Positions 36,043-45,336 of a DNA stretch of 64,000 nt are shown one piece after another; the stretch's first letter is position 1, and every line of letters begins with the position of its first letter. The stretch is from Streptomyces formicae (GTDB lineage Bacteria > Actinomycetota > Actinomycetes > Streptomycetales > Streptomycetaceae): assembly GCF_022647665.1 (NCBI RefSeq), contig NZ_CP071872.1, forward strand, positions 3,658,001 to 3,722,000, read 5' to 3'. The notes under the pieces were generated by a model. That model had not been told where the DNA came from. It made no database searches and saw nothing but the letters and a program-made list of their open reading frames with translations. The translations under genes and the position numbers were made by a program.

Positions 36043-36079
36043 GGGGCTCCGCCCCCCACCCCGACGGGGGCTCCGCCCC
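36043..36079. repeat. Two tandem GGGGCTCCGCCCC elements
   Basis: Identical 13-bp hairpin elements at 36043-36055 and 36067-36079 lie in the 142-bp spacer after the GH95 stop. They match the copies at 7191 and 16383 and could terminate the upstream operon. Confidence 0.6.
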
Positions 36080-36177
36080 CGAACCCCCGGTCTCAAACTC
36101 CCCCTACGCCTGGCGGCGTGGGGGCCCCAGACGGGCTGGGTGTTTCACCGGCTTCTCAGAGTGGAGGAGTACCGATC

Positions 36178-38421
36178 ATGACCGAAGAACCACGTCAGAA
36201 CGGCCACCCGCGCCCCCTCGGCCGGCGGGCCTTCGTCACGGCCTCCGGTGCGATCGTGGCAGCGGTGGCCCTGCCGGGTGTCGCGGCCCACGCGGCGCCG
36301 GCCGGCACCCGCGCCGGAGCCACGGCCGCCGCTTCCGCTGCCGCCCTGCCCGCCTTTCCCGGCGCCCAGGGGGGCGGCATGTACGCCACCGGAGGCCGCG
36401 GCGGCGCCGTCTACGAGGTCACCACCCTCGCCGACTCCGGACCGGGCTCGCTGCGCGACGCCGTGTCCGGGAGCAACAGGACCGTCGTCTTCCGCGTCTC
36501 CGGCACCATCCAGCTCGACGGCGGGCTGGACATCACCGGCTCGAACCTGACGATCGCCGGCCAGACGGCGCCCGGCGGCGGGATCTGCGTGGCCGGCAAC
36601 GAGACGGAGATCAAGGGCAACAACATCATTCTGCGGTACCTGCGGTTCCGCGCCGGGGACACCCTCGGCACCGGCATCGACTGCTTCGGCATGGAGCAGT
36701 GCGAGAACGTCATCATCGACCACTGCTCGTTCAGCTGGGCCGTCGACGAGAACTGCTCGCCGTACAAGAACAAGAACGTCACCATGCAGTGGTGCATCAT
36801 CTCCGAGCCGCTGACCATGTCGCGCCACGAGAAGGGACGGCACGGCTTCGGCGGCATCTGGGGCGGTGACAACGTGGCGTACCACCACAACCTGCTCGTC
36901 CACAACGGCGGCCGCAACCCCCGGTTCGGCTTCGAGGAGGGCCTCCTCCAGCACGTCGACCACCGCAACAACGTCATCTACAACTACGGCTACACCTCGT
37001 GCTACGGCGGCGAGTGGGCCGAGGGCATCAACGTCGTCGGCAACTACTACAAGCCGGGCCCGAACACACTGGCCGATGTCGCTCCGGTCGTCGTCCGCCC
37101 CGACCGGTTCGGCGCCTGGTACGTCCGTGACAACGTCATCGAGGGCCACGACGACGTGACGCAGGACAACCGCGAGGGCATCGAGCTGAACGTCGGAGGC
37201 ATCACGCTGCTCGACCAGCCGGTCGCCCTGCCCGACCCCCTGCCCGAGCAGACCGCGCAGGAGGCGTACGAGGCCGTGCTGAACGGTGCCGGCGCGATCC
37301 TGCCGCGGCGCGACGCGATCGACGCGCGCATCGTCGCCGACGTCCGGGGCGGCACCGGCCGCATGATCAATTCCCAGACCGAGGTGGGCGGCTGGGTCCC
37401 CCTTGTCTCGACCGAGCCGCCCGCCGACTCCGACCACGACGGCATCCCGGACGCCTGGCAGGGCGAGGCCGAGGGCGGCTACACCCGCCTGGAGACCTAC
37501 CTCAACACGATCGTGCGCACGGGCGGGGACAACCCGGTAGTGGCCATCACGTCACCGACACCCGACCAGGTCTACGCCGGGTCGGGCACCACCGCCGACA
37601 TCACCGTCGAGGTCGCGGCGACGGCGGACAGCGGCGGGTCCATCGCCACCGTCGAGTACTACGCGGACGGCACGAAGCTGGGCGAGACCACGAAGGAGCC
37701 CCACACCTTCACCTGGACCGGTGCCCCGGACGGCACGCACCATCTGACCGCACGGGCCACCGACTCCACCGGCACGGCCACCACGTCCACGGGGACCCCG
37801 GTCCACGTCAACCACACGACGGCGACCACGCCGTGGCGGCTGAAGAACATCGGCAAGGTGCCCATCGCCGGCGCGGCGGCACTGGCCGGCGGGGCCATCA
37901 CCCTCAAGGGCTCCGGCAAGATCAAGGGCCGCAAGGACGCCTTCTCCTTCCTCTATCAGCCGGTCAAGGCGCCCGACGACGAGGTCGTGGAGATCATCGT
38001 CCGGATCGACTCCCTCGCCGCGGTGTACGAGGGCGTCATCGCCGGGGTGATGGTGCGCGAGAACCTCACGCCGGACTCGGCGTTCCTGATGCTCGGCATC
38101 ACGTACCTCGACGGCGGGCTGAAGGCACGGGGGATGCGGATCGGGCGGTACGGGACGCAGACGTCCGACAGCAACTTCCCCTGGGACGAGGACGAGCACC
38201 TCGACGAGCTGCCGTACTACCTGCGCATCACCAAGCGCGGGGACGAGTTCCAGGGGCATGTCTCGTCGGACGGGCTGAACTGGGGGAGCCACGTCGTCTA
38301 CGAGCGGATCCCCATGGCCGACCGCGTCTACATGGGTCTCGCCGTCGACGCCAACAAGGAGGCCAACGCCGTCGCGAACTACTGCACGGCCACGTTCGGC
38401 AAGGTGCAGATCAACAAGTGA
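36178..38421 (+). CDS. Secreted multidomain pectate lyase (PL1-like)
   Basis: A 747-residue protein with a Tat-type signal (LGRRAFVTASGAIVAAVALPG). The catalytic beta-helix starts AFPGAQGGGMYATGGRGG and includes SLRDAVS, NLTIAGQTAPGGGI and CENVIIDHCSFSWAVDEN near 180, typical of bacterial PL1 pectate lyases that need Ca2+. A SDHDGIPDAW segment near 420 is an acidic Ca-binding-like loop. An Ig-like domain follows at about 455-550 (VAITSPTPDQVYAGSG), then a beta-sandwich C-terminus. It eliminates across homogalacturonan outside the cell, yielding unsaturated oligosaccharides. Confidence 0.88.
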   Translation: MTEEPRQNGHPRPLGRRAFVTASGAIVAAVALPGVAAHAAPAGTRAGATAAASAAALPAFPGAQGGGMYATGGRGGAVYEVTTLADSGPGSLRDAVSGSNRTVVFRVSGTIQLDGGLDITGSNLTIAGQTAPGGGICVAGNETEIKGNNIILRYLRFRAGDTLGTGIDCFGMEQCENVIIDHCSFSWAVDENCSPYKNKNVTMQWCIISEPLTMSRHEKGRHGFGGIWGGDNVAYHHNLLVHNGGRNPRFGFEEGLLQHVDHRNNVIYNYGYTSCYGGEWAEGINVVGNYYKPGPNTLADVAPVVVRPDRFGAWYVRDNVIEGHDDVTQDNREGIELNVGGITLLDQPVALPDPLPEQTAQEAYEAVLNGAGAILPRRDAIDARIVADVRGGTGRMINSQTEVGGWVPLVSTEPPADSDHDGIPDAWQGEAEGGYTRLETYLNTIVRTGGDNPVVAITSPTPDQVYAGSGTTADITVEVAATADSGGSIATVEYYADGTKLGETTKEPHTFTWTGAPDGTHHLTARATDSTGTATTSTGTPVHVNHTTATTPWRLKNIGKVPIAGAAALAGGAITLKGSGKIKGRKDAFSFLYQPVKAPDDEVVEIIVRIDSLAAVYEGVIAGVMVRENLTPDSAFLMLGITYLDGGLKARGMRIGRYGTQTSDSNFPWDEDEHLDELPYYLRITKRGDEFQGHVSSDGLNWGSHVVYERIPMADRVYMGLAVDANKEANAVANYCTATFGKVQINK

Positions 38422-38425
38422 CCGA

Positions 38426-38460
38426 GGCTGCGCCCCGCCCGGCGAGGGCGGGGTGCAGCC
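38426..38460. terminator. Bidirectional terminator between pectate lyase and GH127 genes
   Basis: A 15-bp stem with a single G-U pair (38426-38440 with 38446-38460) and the loop GGCGA lies between two converging stops at 38421 and 38467. Its symmetry suits termination in both directions. Confidence 0.8.
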
Positions 38461-38466
38461 ACAGGT

Positions 38467-40383
38467 TCAGCCGGTGGCCAGCGGCATCCACACCCGCATC
38501 GCCCCGTCACCGCGGTTGTCCCACTGGAAGTACGGGACCGCCGAAGCGGTGGCGCGGCCGGCCGTGGTCGCCGAGGCCGGGTGGGTCAGGTAGGGGAGCC
38601 CGGCCTCGTGCGCGCCCGTGACCGTGACCGCATCGGCCTCGATCGTCACAGTGCGGCCGATCCCGGGGATCTCCTCGTGGGCGATGACGCGCAGCTCGGT
38701 GCCGGGCACCAGCGCCAGCTCGTCCACCTCGACGCCTGCGGCCAGGTCGATCTGCTCGAAGCAGTAGACGAGCGGCCCGCGCTCGATGGCCGCGCACCCG
38801 CGCAGGGCGTCTATGCGCGGATGCGGCACGGTCAGGCGCGGAACCATGTCGAGGTGGAGGGTGACCGTGTCCCCGGCCCGCCACTTCCGGTGCACGGTGA
38901 CGTAACCGCGCTCGTCCCGGGTGACCTCGCGGGTCGAACCGCCGTCTTCCAGGCGAGTCCTGGTGCTCCACGGCGGGATCCGGAAGGCCAGCCCCCACTC
39001 GCCGCCGGGCGCCTGGTCCACCGTCACCGTGACGGTCCCGTCCCACGGGTAGTCGGTCTCGATGCGCAGCGCCGCCGTCCCGTCCCCGATCCGGGTGGTC
39101 AGGGCCGCGGGCGTGTACTGCTGCACGTACAGCGTGTCGCCGGCCACTGTTGCGAGACAGTGCTCGAGCGCAGCCACCACTCGGGTGAACGCAGGCGGGC
39201 AGCACGCCGAGTAGAACCACTCGTCGCGGTAGCGCGGGTCGCCCACGTGCTCCGCGTGGTCGGCGCGGCGCTGGAGCGGGTTGCCCTTGTAGTACCTCTT
39301 CCCGTCGGCCGAGCGGGCCGAGGCGAAACCGTTGTACAGGGTCCGCTCGATCAGGTCGGCGTAGCGGGCATCCCCCGTGGCGAGCAGCAGACGCCAGGAC
39401 CACTGGATCGACGCGGCCTGTGCGCAGGTCTCGTTGTAGCCGAGGTCCGGCGGCAACTCGTAGGCTTCGCCGAAGACTTCGGCCATCTGCCGGGAGCCGA
39501 GGCCGCCGGTGAGCGCGGTGCGGGAGGCGACCATGTCCTCCCAGCGGGCGACGGATGCCCGCAGCAGGGACTCGTCCCCGGTCTCCAGACAGACGTCGAC
39601 GACGCCGGCCTCCATGTACAGGGCGCGCACCGCGTGGCCGGTGACCGTGGGGGCTTCGCGCACCGGCAGGTGGTCGATGCGGCTGCGGGCGCCCCACTTG
39701 TGGGGGCCGACGAGGCCGCGCCCGCGCTCGTCGACGAACTTCTTCGCCAGCGCCAGATACCGCTCCTCGCCGGTGACCCGGTACAGCTCGACCAGGGCCG
39801 TCTCCACCTGGGGGTGGCCGTCGAGCGGCGGGTCCTCATGGTCCAGGAACTCGGCCACGAGGTGGTCGGCGAACCGGCGGGCCACGGCGAGCAGCCGCTG
39901 GTCGCCGAAGGAGCGTCGGGCGGCCACGGCGGCCTGGAAGAGGTGGCCCGCGCAGTACATCTCGTGGCTGTCGACGAGCCGGGCCCAGCGCTCGCCGGGC
40001 GCGACCACCTGGGAGTGGGAGTGGAGGTAGCCGTCGTCCTCCTGGGCAGCCTCCAGCAGCGCGGTGGCGCGGTCGATGAACTCCGCTATCGCATCGTCCG
40101 GGCCGTGCTGCAGCTCGAAGGCAGCGGTCTCCACCACCTTGGCGACGTCGGAGTCCATGGCGACCGGGCCCCGGTACCCGGCCCCCAGCCGCTCGCCCGC
40201 GGCCAGCCGCAGGTTGTCGAAGTTCCCGGCCTTCTCCAGCCATGAGAACGCGAGGGGCAGGCTGTTCTCCCTGGTGGCCTTCTGCCACAACTGCCAGATA
40301 CCGCCGGTCAGTTCGACGCGGTCGAAGGTGGCCGGCCGGTGCGCGGCGCGCGCAGCGGGGGTGGGGACGATCGGACCGTTCAC
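38467..40383 (-). CDS. GH127 beta-L-arabinofuranosidase
   Basis: GTG 40383 gives 638 residues with no signal peptide. The GH127 zinc-thiolate site is visible: GYNETCAQAASIQW near residue 320 supplies Glu and Cys, and YSACCPPAFTR near 390 supplies the paired Cys including the nucleophile. The N-terminus FDRVELTGGIWQLWQKATREN is also typical. The enzyme removes beta-L-arabinofuranose, which caps rhamnogalacturonan side chains and hydroxyproline glycans. It acts in the cytoplasm on imported fragments. It lies 25 bp after the GntR/FCD regulator on the same strand, so both are probably co-transcribed. Confidence 0.92.
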   Translation of the reverse strand: MNGPIVPTPAARAAHRPATFDRVELTGGIWQLWQKATRENSLPLAFSWLEKAGNFDNLRLAAGERLGAGYRGPVAMDSDVAKVVETAAFELQHGPDDAIAEFIDRATALLEAAQEDDGYLHSHSQVVAPGERWARLVDSHEMYCAGHLFQAAVAARRSFGDQRLLAVARRFADHLVAEFLDHEDPPLDGHPQVETALVELYRVTGEERYLALAKKFVDERGRGLVGPHKWGARSRIDHLPVREAPTVTGHAVRALYMEAGVVDVCLETGDESLLRASVARWEDMVASRTALTGGLGSRQMAEVFGEAYELPPDLGYNETCAQAASIQWSWRLLLATGDARYADLIERTLYNGFASARSADGKRYYKGNPLQRRADHAEHVGDPRYRDEWFYSACCPPAFTRVVAALEHCLATVAGDTLYVQQYTPAALTTRIGDGTAALRIETDYPWDGTVTVTVDQAPGGEWGLAFRIPPWSTRTRLEDGGSTREVTRDERGYVTVHRKWRAGDTVTLHLDMVPRLTVPHPRIDALRGCAAIERGPLVYCFEQIDLAAGVEVDELALVPGTELRVIAHEEIPGIGRTVTIEADAVTVTGAHEAGLPYLTHPASATTAGRATASAVPYFQWDNRGDGAMRVWMPLATG

Positions 40384-40408
40384 GGAGACTCCTCACAATA
40401 CGTGGGGG

Positions 40409-41137
40409 CTACATACGGGGCCGGGCGAGGAAGGCGATCGTCTGGTCGCGTACTCGCAGGACGTGCGCCTCCAGCAGGTCGCGCGCCCGCAGCCGGTCTC
40501 CGGCTTCCAGCGCGTCGACCACGGCCCGGTGCTCGGCGACCGCCGTGTCCAGCCGCGACGCGGTGATGGGTGCCTCCATCCCGGCGCGTGTGACATGGAT
40601 GCTCAGGTGCAGATCGTCGTGGAGTTCGAGCAGCCGCGGCAGGCCGCCCAGCTCCACGATCGCCCGGTGGAAGCGGCTGTCGTTGTCCCGGAACTCGATG
40701 TACCGGCTGTGGTCCTTCAGGGAGAGCCGGCCCAGCTCCTCGGCCTCGTCCACGAGCTCGCGCAGCTTCGCGGGCGGTTCGAGGTCCGTGCGCTCGGCGA
40801 ACAGGCGCAGGCTGTGCGATTCGAGCATCAGCCGCAGCTCGAAGAGTTCGTAGAGGCTGGAGAGTGAGGGTATGGCGACCGTGAATCCCGCGGTCGCGTC
40901 GTACGCGAGCAGGCCCCGCTCGTACAGTCGGCCGACCGCGCTGCGCACGGGGGTGCGGCTCATGCCGAGGCGCCGCGCGAACTCGCGCACCGGCACGGGC
41001 TGCCCGGGGGAGGGGTGCTCCTTCGTCAGCCAGTCGACCAGTGCCTGCCGGGCTCGGCTCTCCAGGCTCTCGTCCGGCCGGGGGGCGGCGGAAGCCGCCG
41101 CGTCCTCGTGGGCCGCTGCCGTTCTCGGTGGGTTCAT
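40409..41137 (-). CDS. GntR family regulator with FCD domain
   Basis: The ATG at 41137 follows GGGGAGGCGGC and gives 242 residues. A longer frame from 41260 would run through an operator and lacks family similarity. The winged helix (VREFARRLGMSRTPVRSAVGRLYERGLL, about 50-80) leads into an FCD helical domain with the expected DNDSRFHRAIVE and VAEHRAVVDAL metal-site residues. FCD regulators usually sense sugar acids. Its promoter region carries TGGTATGCCG (41202-41211) and TGGCATACCA (41313-41322), which fit GntR/FCD half-palindromes, so it may repress itself and the divergent importer operon. Confidence 0.9.
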   Translation of the reverse strand: MNPPRTAAAHEDAAASAAPRPDESLESRARQALVDWLTKEHPSPGQPVPVREFARRLGMSRTPVRSAVGRLYERGLLAYDATAGFTVAIPSLSSLYELFELRLMLESHSLRLFAERTDLEPPAKLRELVDEAEELGRLSLKDHSRYIEFRDNDSRFHRAIVELGGLPRLLELHDDLHLSIHVTRAGMEAPITASRLDTAVAEHRAVVDALEAGDRLRARDLLEAHVLRVRDQTIAFLARPRM

Positions 41138-41201
41138 GCCGCCTCCCCTGGCGCCGCTGGTGCGTTCGAGCGGGTGGCTACGCGCCACATGCCTGCCCCC
41201 A

Positions 41202-41211
41202 TGGTATGCCG
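41202..41211. promoter_or_regulatory. GntR-type operator candidate, left copy
   Basis: TGGTATGCCG lies 65 bp upstream of the regulator start. Its reverse complement CGGCATACCA matches the site at 41313-41322 at nine of ten positions. It is one of two inverted copies in the divergent spacer. Confidence 0.55.
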
Positions 41212-41312
41212 CTGGTCGACCGGGCGTCTCCCCGTTCCCGGACAAGTTCTCGGAGAGCAACTAAATCTTGTCGCACGAGGGTTGACGATGTTTTACCCGA
41301 ACAACACACTCA

Positions 41313-41322
41313 TGGCATACCA
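41313..41322. promoter_or_regulatory. GntR-type operator candidate, right copy
   Basis: TGGCATACCA sits 23 bp before ATG 41345 and about 25 bp after a TTGACG (41282-41287) that could be a -35 element, so binding here would block the promoter. A perfect TGGTATACCA occurs at 62997-63006. Confidence 0.55.
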
Positions 41323-41344
41323 GCGACATGCCCTTGGGGTGCCT

Positions 41345-42346
41345 ATGTCGAACCACCAGCTGCACGGGATCATCGCACCGGTCGTGCTTCCCATGGGGGC
41401 CACGGGAGCGGTGGATCAGCGCTCACTGGAATGCCACATCGAGCACCTTCTCGACGCCGGCGTTCACGGGCTCTGGATGAACGGCACGACGGGGGAGTTC
41501 CACGCCCTCGACTCCGACGAGCGGGCCGTGGCGGTGCGTGTCGCCGCCAAGGTCGCCGCCGGCCGGGCGCCCGTCGTGGCCCACGTCGGCGACACCGCGA
41601 CCCGGCTCGCGGTCACCCACGCACGCGCCGCGGTGGCGGCGGGAGCCGATCAGCTCGCCGTCATCGCCCCCTATTTCACCGAGTTCAGCCAGGAAGAGCT
41701 GTGCGACCACTACCGGCGGATCGCCGGGGCCGTCGGCTTCCCGATCTTCTCCTACCACATGCCGCAGCTGACGAAGGTCAGCCTGACCGCGGACTCCGTG
41801 CTGGGGCTCGCCAAGGAGGGAGTCCTCGCCGGCATCAAGGACAGTGCGGGCGACATGACGTGGTTCCGCCAGCTCGTGCGTCGCGCCGCCACGCTGGGAC
41901 TGCCGCTGCGTTGCTTCACGGGCGGCAGCAGCATCACCGACCTCTCGCTGTACGTCGGCGCCGCCGGCGCCACCTCGTCCCTCGCCAACCTCACGCCGCG
42001 GCACCTGGTCGCGATGTACGAGGCCGCCCGCGCGGAGGACTGGGTGCGGGCGCGCCTGATGCAGGAACAGCTCGAAGACCTGGTGGAGGCGATGCGCCTG
42101 GCACGCCGCGCCCCTTCGCTCTCCGCGGTCGTCAGCACGTACAAGTTCGTCCTCGCCGCACTCGGCCGCATCGAGGCAGGACATGCGGCGGAACCCCTGG
42201 CCCACCTCAGCAGTGACGAGAAGAGCCGCCTCGCCTCGACCGTGGTGCCGATGATCCGGGAGCTGGAGGCGGCGGCAGACCGGACGGCTCGCCAGAAAGC
42301 CCGTCAGAAGGAGCGTGAAGATGACTCCCGGACCGACACCGAATAG
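41345..42346 (+). CDS. Dihydrodipicolinate synthase/N-acetylneuraminate lyase family aldolase or dehydratase
   Basis: ATG 41345 was chosen because the family N-terminus (HGIIAPVVLPM) follows directly; ATG 41288 would place the operator inside the gene. The 333-residue protein has NGTTGEFHALDSDER near 40, the Tyr of IFSYHMP near 138 and the Schiff-base Lys in LAGIKDSAGDMTW near 163. Members act on 2-oxoacids, for example 2-keto-3-deoxy sugar acids or 5-keto-4-deoxyglucarate. Last in uronate breakdown, such an enzyme would feed pyruvate to the cell. Its 3' end overlaps the binding-protein gene by 26 bp. Confidence 0.87.
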   Translation: MSNHQLHGIIAPVVLPMGATGAVDQRSLECHIEHLLDAGVHGLWMNGTTGEFHALDSDERAVAVRVAAKVAAGRAPVVAHVGDTATRLAVTHARAAVAAGADQLAVIAPYFTEFSQEELCDHYRRIAGAVGFPIFSYHMPQLTKVSLTADSVLGLAKEGVLAGIKDSAGDMTWFRQLVRRAATLGLPLRCFTGGSSITDLSLYVGAAGATSSLANLTPRHLVAMYEAARAEDWVRARLMQEQLEDLVEAMRLARRAPSLSAVVSTYKFVLAALGRIEAGHAAEPLAHLSSDEKSRLASTVVPMIRELEAAADRTARQKARQKEREDDSRTDTE

Positions 42347-44306
42347 GCACCTGGGACGAAGAGACGTGCTGCGGGCGGGCGCCGGCCTTCTCGTGGTCGC
42401 CACCGCCTCCGGCTGCGGGTTCTTCGAGACCGACCCGGACGACAGCCGCGGCGGCGGGGGCGCGAAGGGCAAGGAGGCGCCCTCGCTGAAGAAGCAGGTC
42501 GAGGCCGGCAAGCTGCCCAAGGTCGAGGAACGACTCCCGGCCAAGCCCCTGGAGGTCAAGCCCCTGGAGGAGACCGGTGTCTACGGCGGCACCTGGCACT
42601 CCGCGATGATCACCCAGGAGGACACCGGCTGGCTGCGCTACGCCGTGGGCTACGAGCCGCTGGTGCGCTGGGCGCCCGAATGGCAGGGCGTCACCAAGAC
42701 GGAGATCCTCCCCAACGTCTGCGAGAAGTACGAAGTGCTCGGTGGTGGCAAGGAGTTCGTCTTCCACCTCCGCAAGGGCCTGAGGTGGTCCGACGGTGAG
42801 CCCGTCACCGTCGAGGACCTCGACTTCACCTTCAACGACTGCAACGTCAACGAGGAACTCCACCAGCACGGCGTGTACGAGCTGTGGCTGTCCGCTTCGG
42901 GCAAGCCGGCCCGTTTCGAGGCCGTGGACGACCTCACCGTCAAGTACGTCTTCGAGGAGCCCAAGCCCGGCTTCCTGGAGGAGCTCGCGGGCACCACCGG
43001 CCTGCAGGTCATCCTGCCCAAGCATTACCTCAAGCAGTTCCACCCGAAGTACAACAAGGACGCCGACAAGGTGGCGAAGGCGGCCGGGCTGACCAACTGG
43101 ATCGACTACATGCCGCTCGTCTCGGAGATGTTCGCCAACCCGAAGCTGCCGACCCTCAACGCCTGGCTGCCCAGGAACGAGGTCACCAAGGGCAGCCAGG
43201 TGGTCTGCGAGCGCAACCCCTACTACTGGAAGGTCGACCCGGACGGCAGCCAGCTGCCGTACATCGACAAGGTCATCGTCGACATCCTCCAGGAGGTGGA
43301 GGTCGAGGTCCTCAAGATCTCCAACGGCGATCTGGACATGCAGCTCTACCAGTTCGGCACCGTCCGCAACAAACCGGTGATCGTCCGCAACCGGACCAAG
43401 GGCGGCTACCGCGTCATCGACGTGGAGCCCGACGCCGCCAACACGATGATCATCGGCTTGAACCAGACGCACCCCGACAAGAAGAAGCGCGCGCTGTACG
43501 CCAACAAGGACTTCCGCATCGGGCTCTCGTACGCCATCAACCGGCAGAAGATCATCGACACCGTCTTCGCCGGCCAGGGCCGCCCCTGGCAGGCCGCACC
43601 CAACCCCGGCAACGAACTGCTCAACGAGGAACTTGGCACCCAGTACACCGAGTTCTCCGTGGCCAAGGCCAACGAGCACCTGGACAAGGCGGGCTTCACC
43701 CGGCGGGGCGGCGACGGCATCCGCCTCACGCCGGACGGCGACCCGGTGGCCTTCACCGTTCTGGTCGTCTCCGACAGGGCCGACCAGGTCGACGCGATGG
43801 ACATGATCCGCACCGACTGGCTGAAGGTGGGCGTCGAAGCCACCATCTCCCGCGTGGCCGAAACCCTGTACTGGGAGCGGGTCGAGGCCGGCAGGTCCGA
43901 GGCCGCCACATGGGACTGCAACAACTTCGACCTGCGCACCGGCACCGGCGGCAACCACTACTACCTGCCGACCAATCCGCGCGGCGGTTCCCGCTACGGC
44001 GGCGAATGGGCCAAGTGGTACATGCAGGACGGACGCGGCGAGGAGCCCCCGGCACGGATCAAGGAGCAGCTGGAGCTCTTCGACCGGATGCGCGCCACGT
44101 TCGACTCCGACGAGGCTCTTCGTATCGCCCAGCAGATCCTGGAGATCACCAAGGAGGAGTTCTACTACATCGGGATCTCGACACCGCCCAAGGACTACGG
44201 GATCGCCAAGACGAACCTGGGCAACGTGCCCAAGGAGTTCAACAGCAACGGGCTGCACCAGATGCCGGGCCCCAGCAACCCCAGCACCTACTACTTCAGG
44301 GCCTGA
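42321..44306 (+). CDS. Opp/Dpp-type ABC transporter substrate-binding protein
   Basis: ATG 42321, 7 bp after AAGGAG, gives 661 residues. The export signal combines a twin-arginine (GRRDVLRAGAGLLVV) with a lipobox ending in ASGC, so it is a Tat lipoprotein. The mature part is a family 5 binding protein (FVFHLRKGLRWSDGEPVTVEDLDFTF near 160, DFRIGLSYAINRQKI near 405). Although this class is known for peptides, close relatives bind plant oligosaccharides. Linkage to aldolase, Asp-box and GH-like genes supports a pectic oligosaccharide cargo. Confidence 0.92.
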   Translation: MTPGPTPNRHLGRRDVLRAGAGLLVVATASGCGFFETDPDDSRGGGGAKGKEAPSLKKQVEAGKLPKVEERLPAKPLEVKPLEETGVYGGTWHSAMITQEDTGWLRYAVGYEPLVRWAPEWQGVTKTEILPNVCEKYEVLGGGKEFVFHLRKGLRWSDGEPVTVEDLDFTFNDCNVNEELHQHGVYELWLSASGKPARFEAVDDLTVKYVFEEPKPGFLEELAGTTGLQVILPKHYLKQFHPKYNKDADKVAKAAGLTNWIDYMPLVSEMFANPKLPTLNAWLPRNEVTKGSQVVCERNPYYWKVDPDGSQLPYIDKVIVDILQEVEVEVLKISNGDLDMQLYQFGTVRNKPVIVRNRTKGGYRVIDVEPDAANTMIIGLNQTHPDKKKRALYANKDFRIGLSYAINRQKIIDTVFAGQGRPWQAAPNPGNELLNEELGTQYTEFSVAKANEHLDKAGFTRRGGDGIRLTPDGDPVAFTVLVVSDRADQVDAMDMIRTDWLKVGVEATISRVAETLYWERVEAGRSEAATWDCNNFDLRTGTGGNHYYLPTNPRGGSRYGGEWAKWYMQDGRGEEPPARIKEQLELFDRMRATFDSDEALRIAQQILEITKEEFYYIGISTPPKDYGIAKTNLGNVPKEFNSNGLHQMPGPSNPSTYYFRA

Positions 44307-44327
44307 CGGCCGGACGGGAGAGAGGGC

Positions 44328-45329
44328 ATGCTCGCGTTTCTCTGCCGACGTCTCGGCTGGATGGCCGTCACGCTGTGGGCCGTCTCGCTGGCGACGTTCT
44401 TCATCATCAGCCTCCCGCCCGGCGACTACGTCTCCACGCTCCAGGCCAACGCCGAGGAGCGAGGCGAGGTGATGGGGCCGGCGGAGGTGGCCGCGCTTCG
44501 CGAGCGCTACGGTCTGGACCAGTCGTTCCTCGCCCAGTACTGGAAGTGGATCAGCAACATCGTCCTCCACGGCGACTTCGGCCAGGCCTTCGCATGGAAC
44601 AGCCAGCCGGTCGGCGACCTCATCTGGGACCGCGTGGCCCTGTCCTTCTTCCTCTCCGTCGCCACCATGCTCATCATCTGGGCGATCGCCTGGCCGATCG
44701 GCATCTACTCCGCCGTACGCCAGTACTCGCCCGGCGACTACGCCGCCACGTTCTTCGGGTTCATCGGCATGGCGGTGCCGGAGTTCATGCTGGCGCTGGT
44801 CCTGATGTGGGTCGGCATGCGCTACTTCCACCTGAGTCCCGGCGGCCTGTTCTCGCCGGAGTACCAGGACGCCGCATGGAACCTCGGCAAGCTCCTGGAC
44901 GCCGCGAGCCATCTGTGGCTGCCCATCCTCATCATCGCCGTCTCCGGCACCGCGGGCGGCATCCGCATCATCCGCGCCAACCTCCTGGACGAGCTGTACA
45001 AACCGTACGTGGTCGCGGCCCGCGCCAAGGGGCTGCCGGAGTGGAAGCTGCTGCTGAAGTACCCGGTGCGCACCTCGATGAGCCCCTTCTTCTCCACCGT
45101 CGGCTGGCTGCTGCCCGGACTGATCAGCGGCGAGACCATCATCTCCATCGTGATGAACCTGCCGACGACGGGCCCGCTGATGCTCGGCGGCGTCCTCAGC
45201 CAGGACATGTACCTGGTGGGCAGCTTCATCCTGATCCTCTCCACCCTGACCGTCATCGGGACCCTGATCAGCGATCTCGCCCTCGCCTGGTGGGACCCCA
45301 GGATCCGGCACACCTACGAGGGAGGGTGA
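44328..45329 (+). CDS. Opp-type ABC transporter permease (DppB-like)
   Basis: A 333-residue membrane protein starting RRLGWMAVTLWAVSLATFFI, with the DppB-type periplasmic loop (ALRERYGLDQSFLAQYWKWI) and the coupling motif YVVAARAKGLPEWKLLLKYPVR near residue 230. It lies 21 bp after the binding protein and pairs with the next permease. Confidence 0.94.
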   Translation: MLAFLCRRLGWMAVTLWAVSLATFFIISLPPGDYVSTLQANAEERGEVMGPAEVAALRERYGLDQSFLAQYWKWISNIVLHGDFGQAFAWNSQPVGDLIWDRVALSFFLSVATMLIIWAIAWPIGIYSAVRQYSPGDYAATFFGFIGMAVPEFMLALVLMWVGMRYFHLSPGGLFSPEYQDAAWNLGKLLDAASHLWLPILIIAVSGTAGGIRIIRANLLDELYKPYVVAARAKGLPEWKLLLKYPVRTSMSPFFSTVGWLLPGLISGETIISIVMNLPTTGPLMLGGVLSQDMYLVGSFILILSTLTVIGTLISDLALAWWDPRIRHTYEGG

Positions 45330-45336
45330 GCGGCAG

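Noticed and set aside
41138..41260. Longer start for the GntR/FCD regulator at 41260
   Set aside because: The extension would cover the operator-like site and has no family similarity; ATG 41137 has a strong ribosome site.
41288..41344. Upstream ATG for the DHDPS-like protein
   Set aside because: It has a fair GAGGG site, but it would place the probable -35 TTGACG beside the start codon and the operator inside the gene; the family N-terminus begins at 41345.
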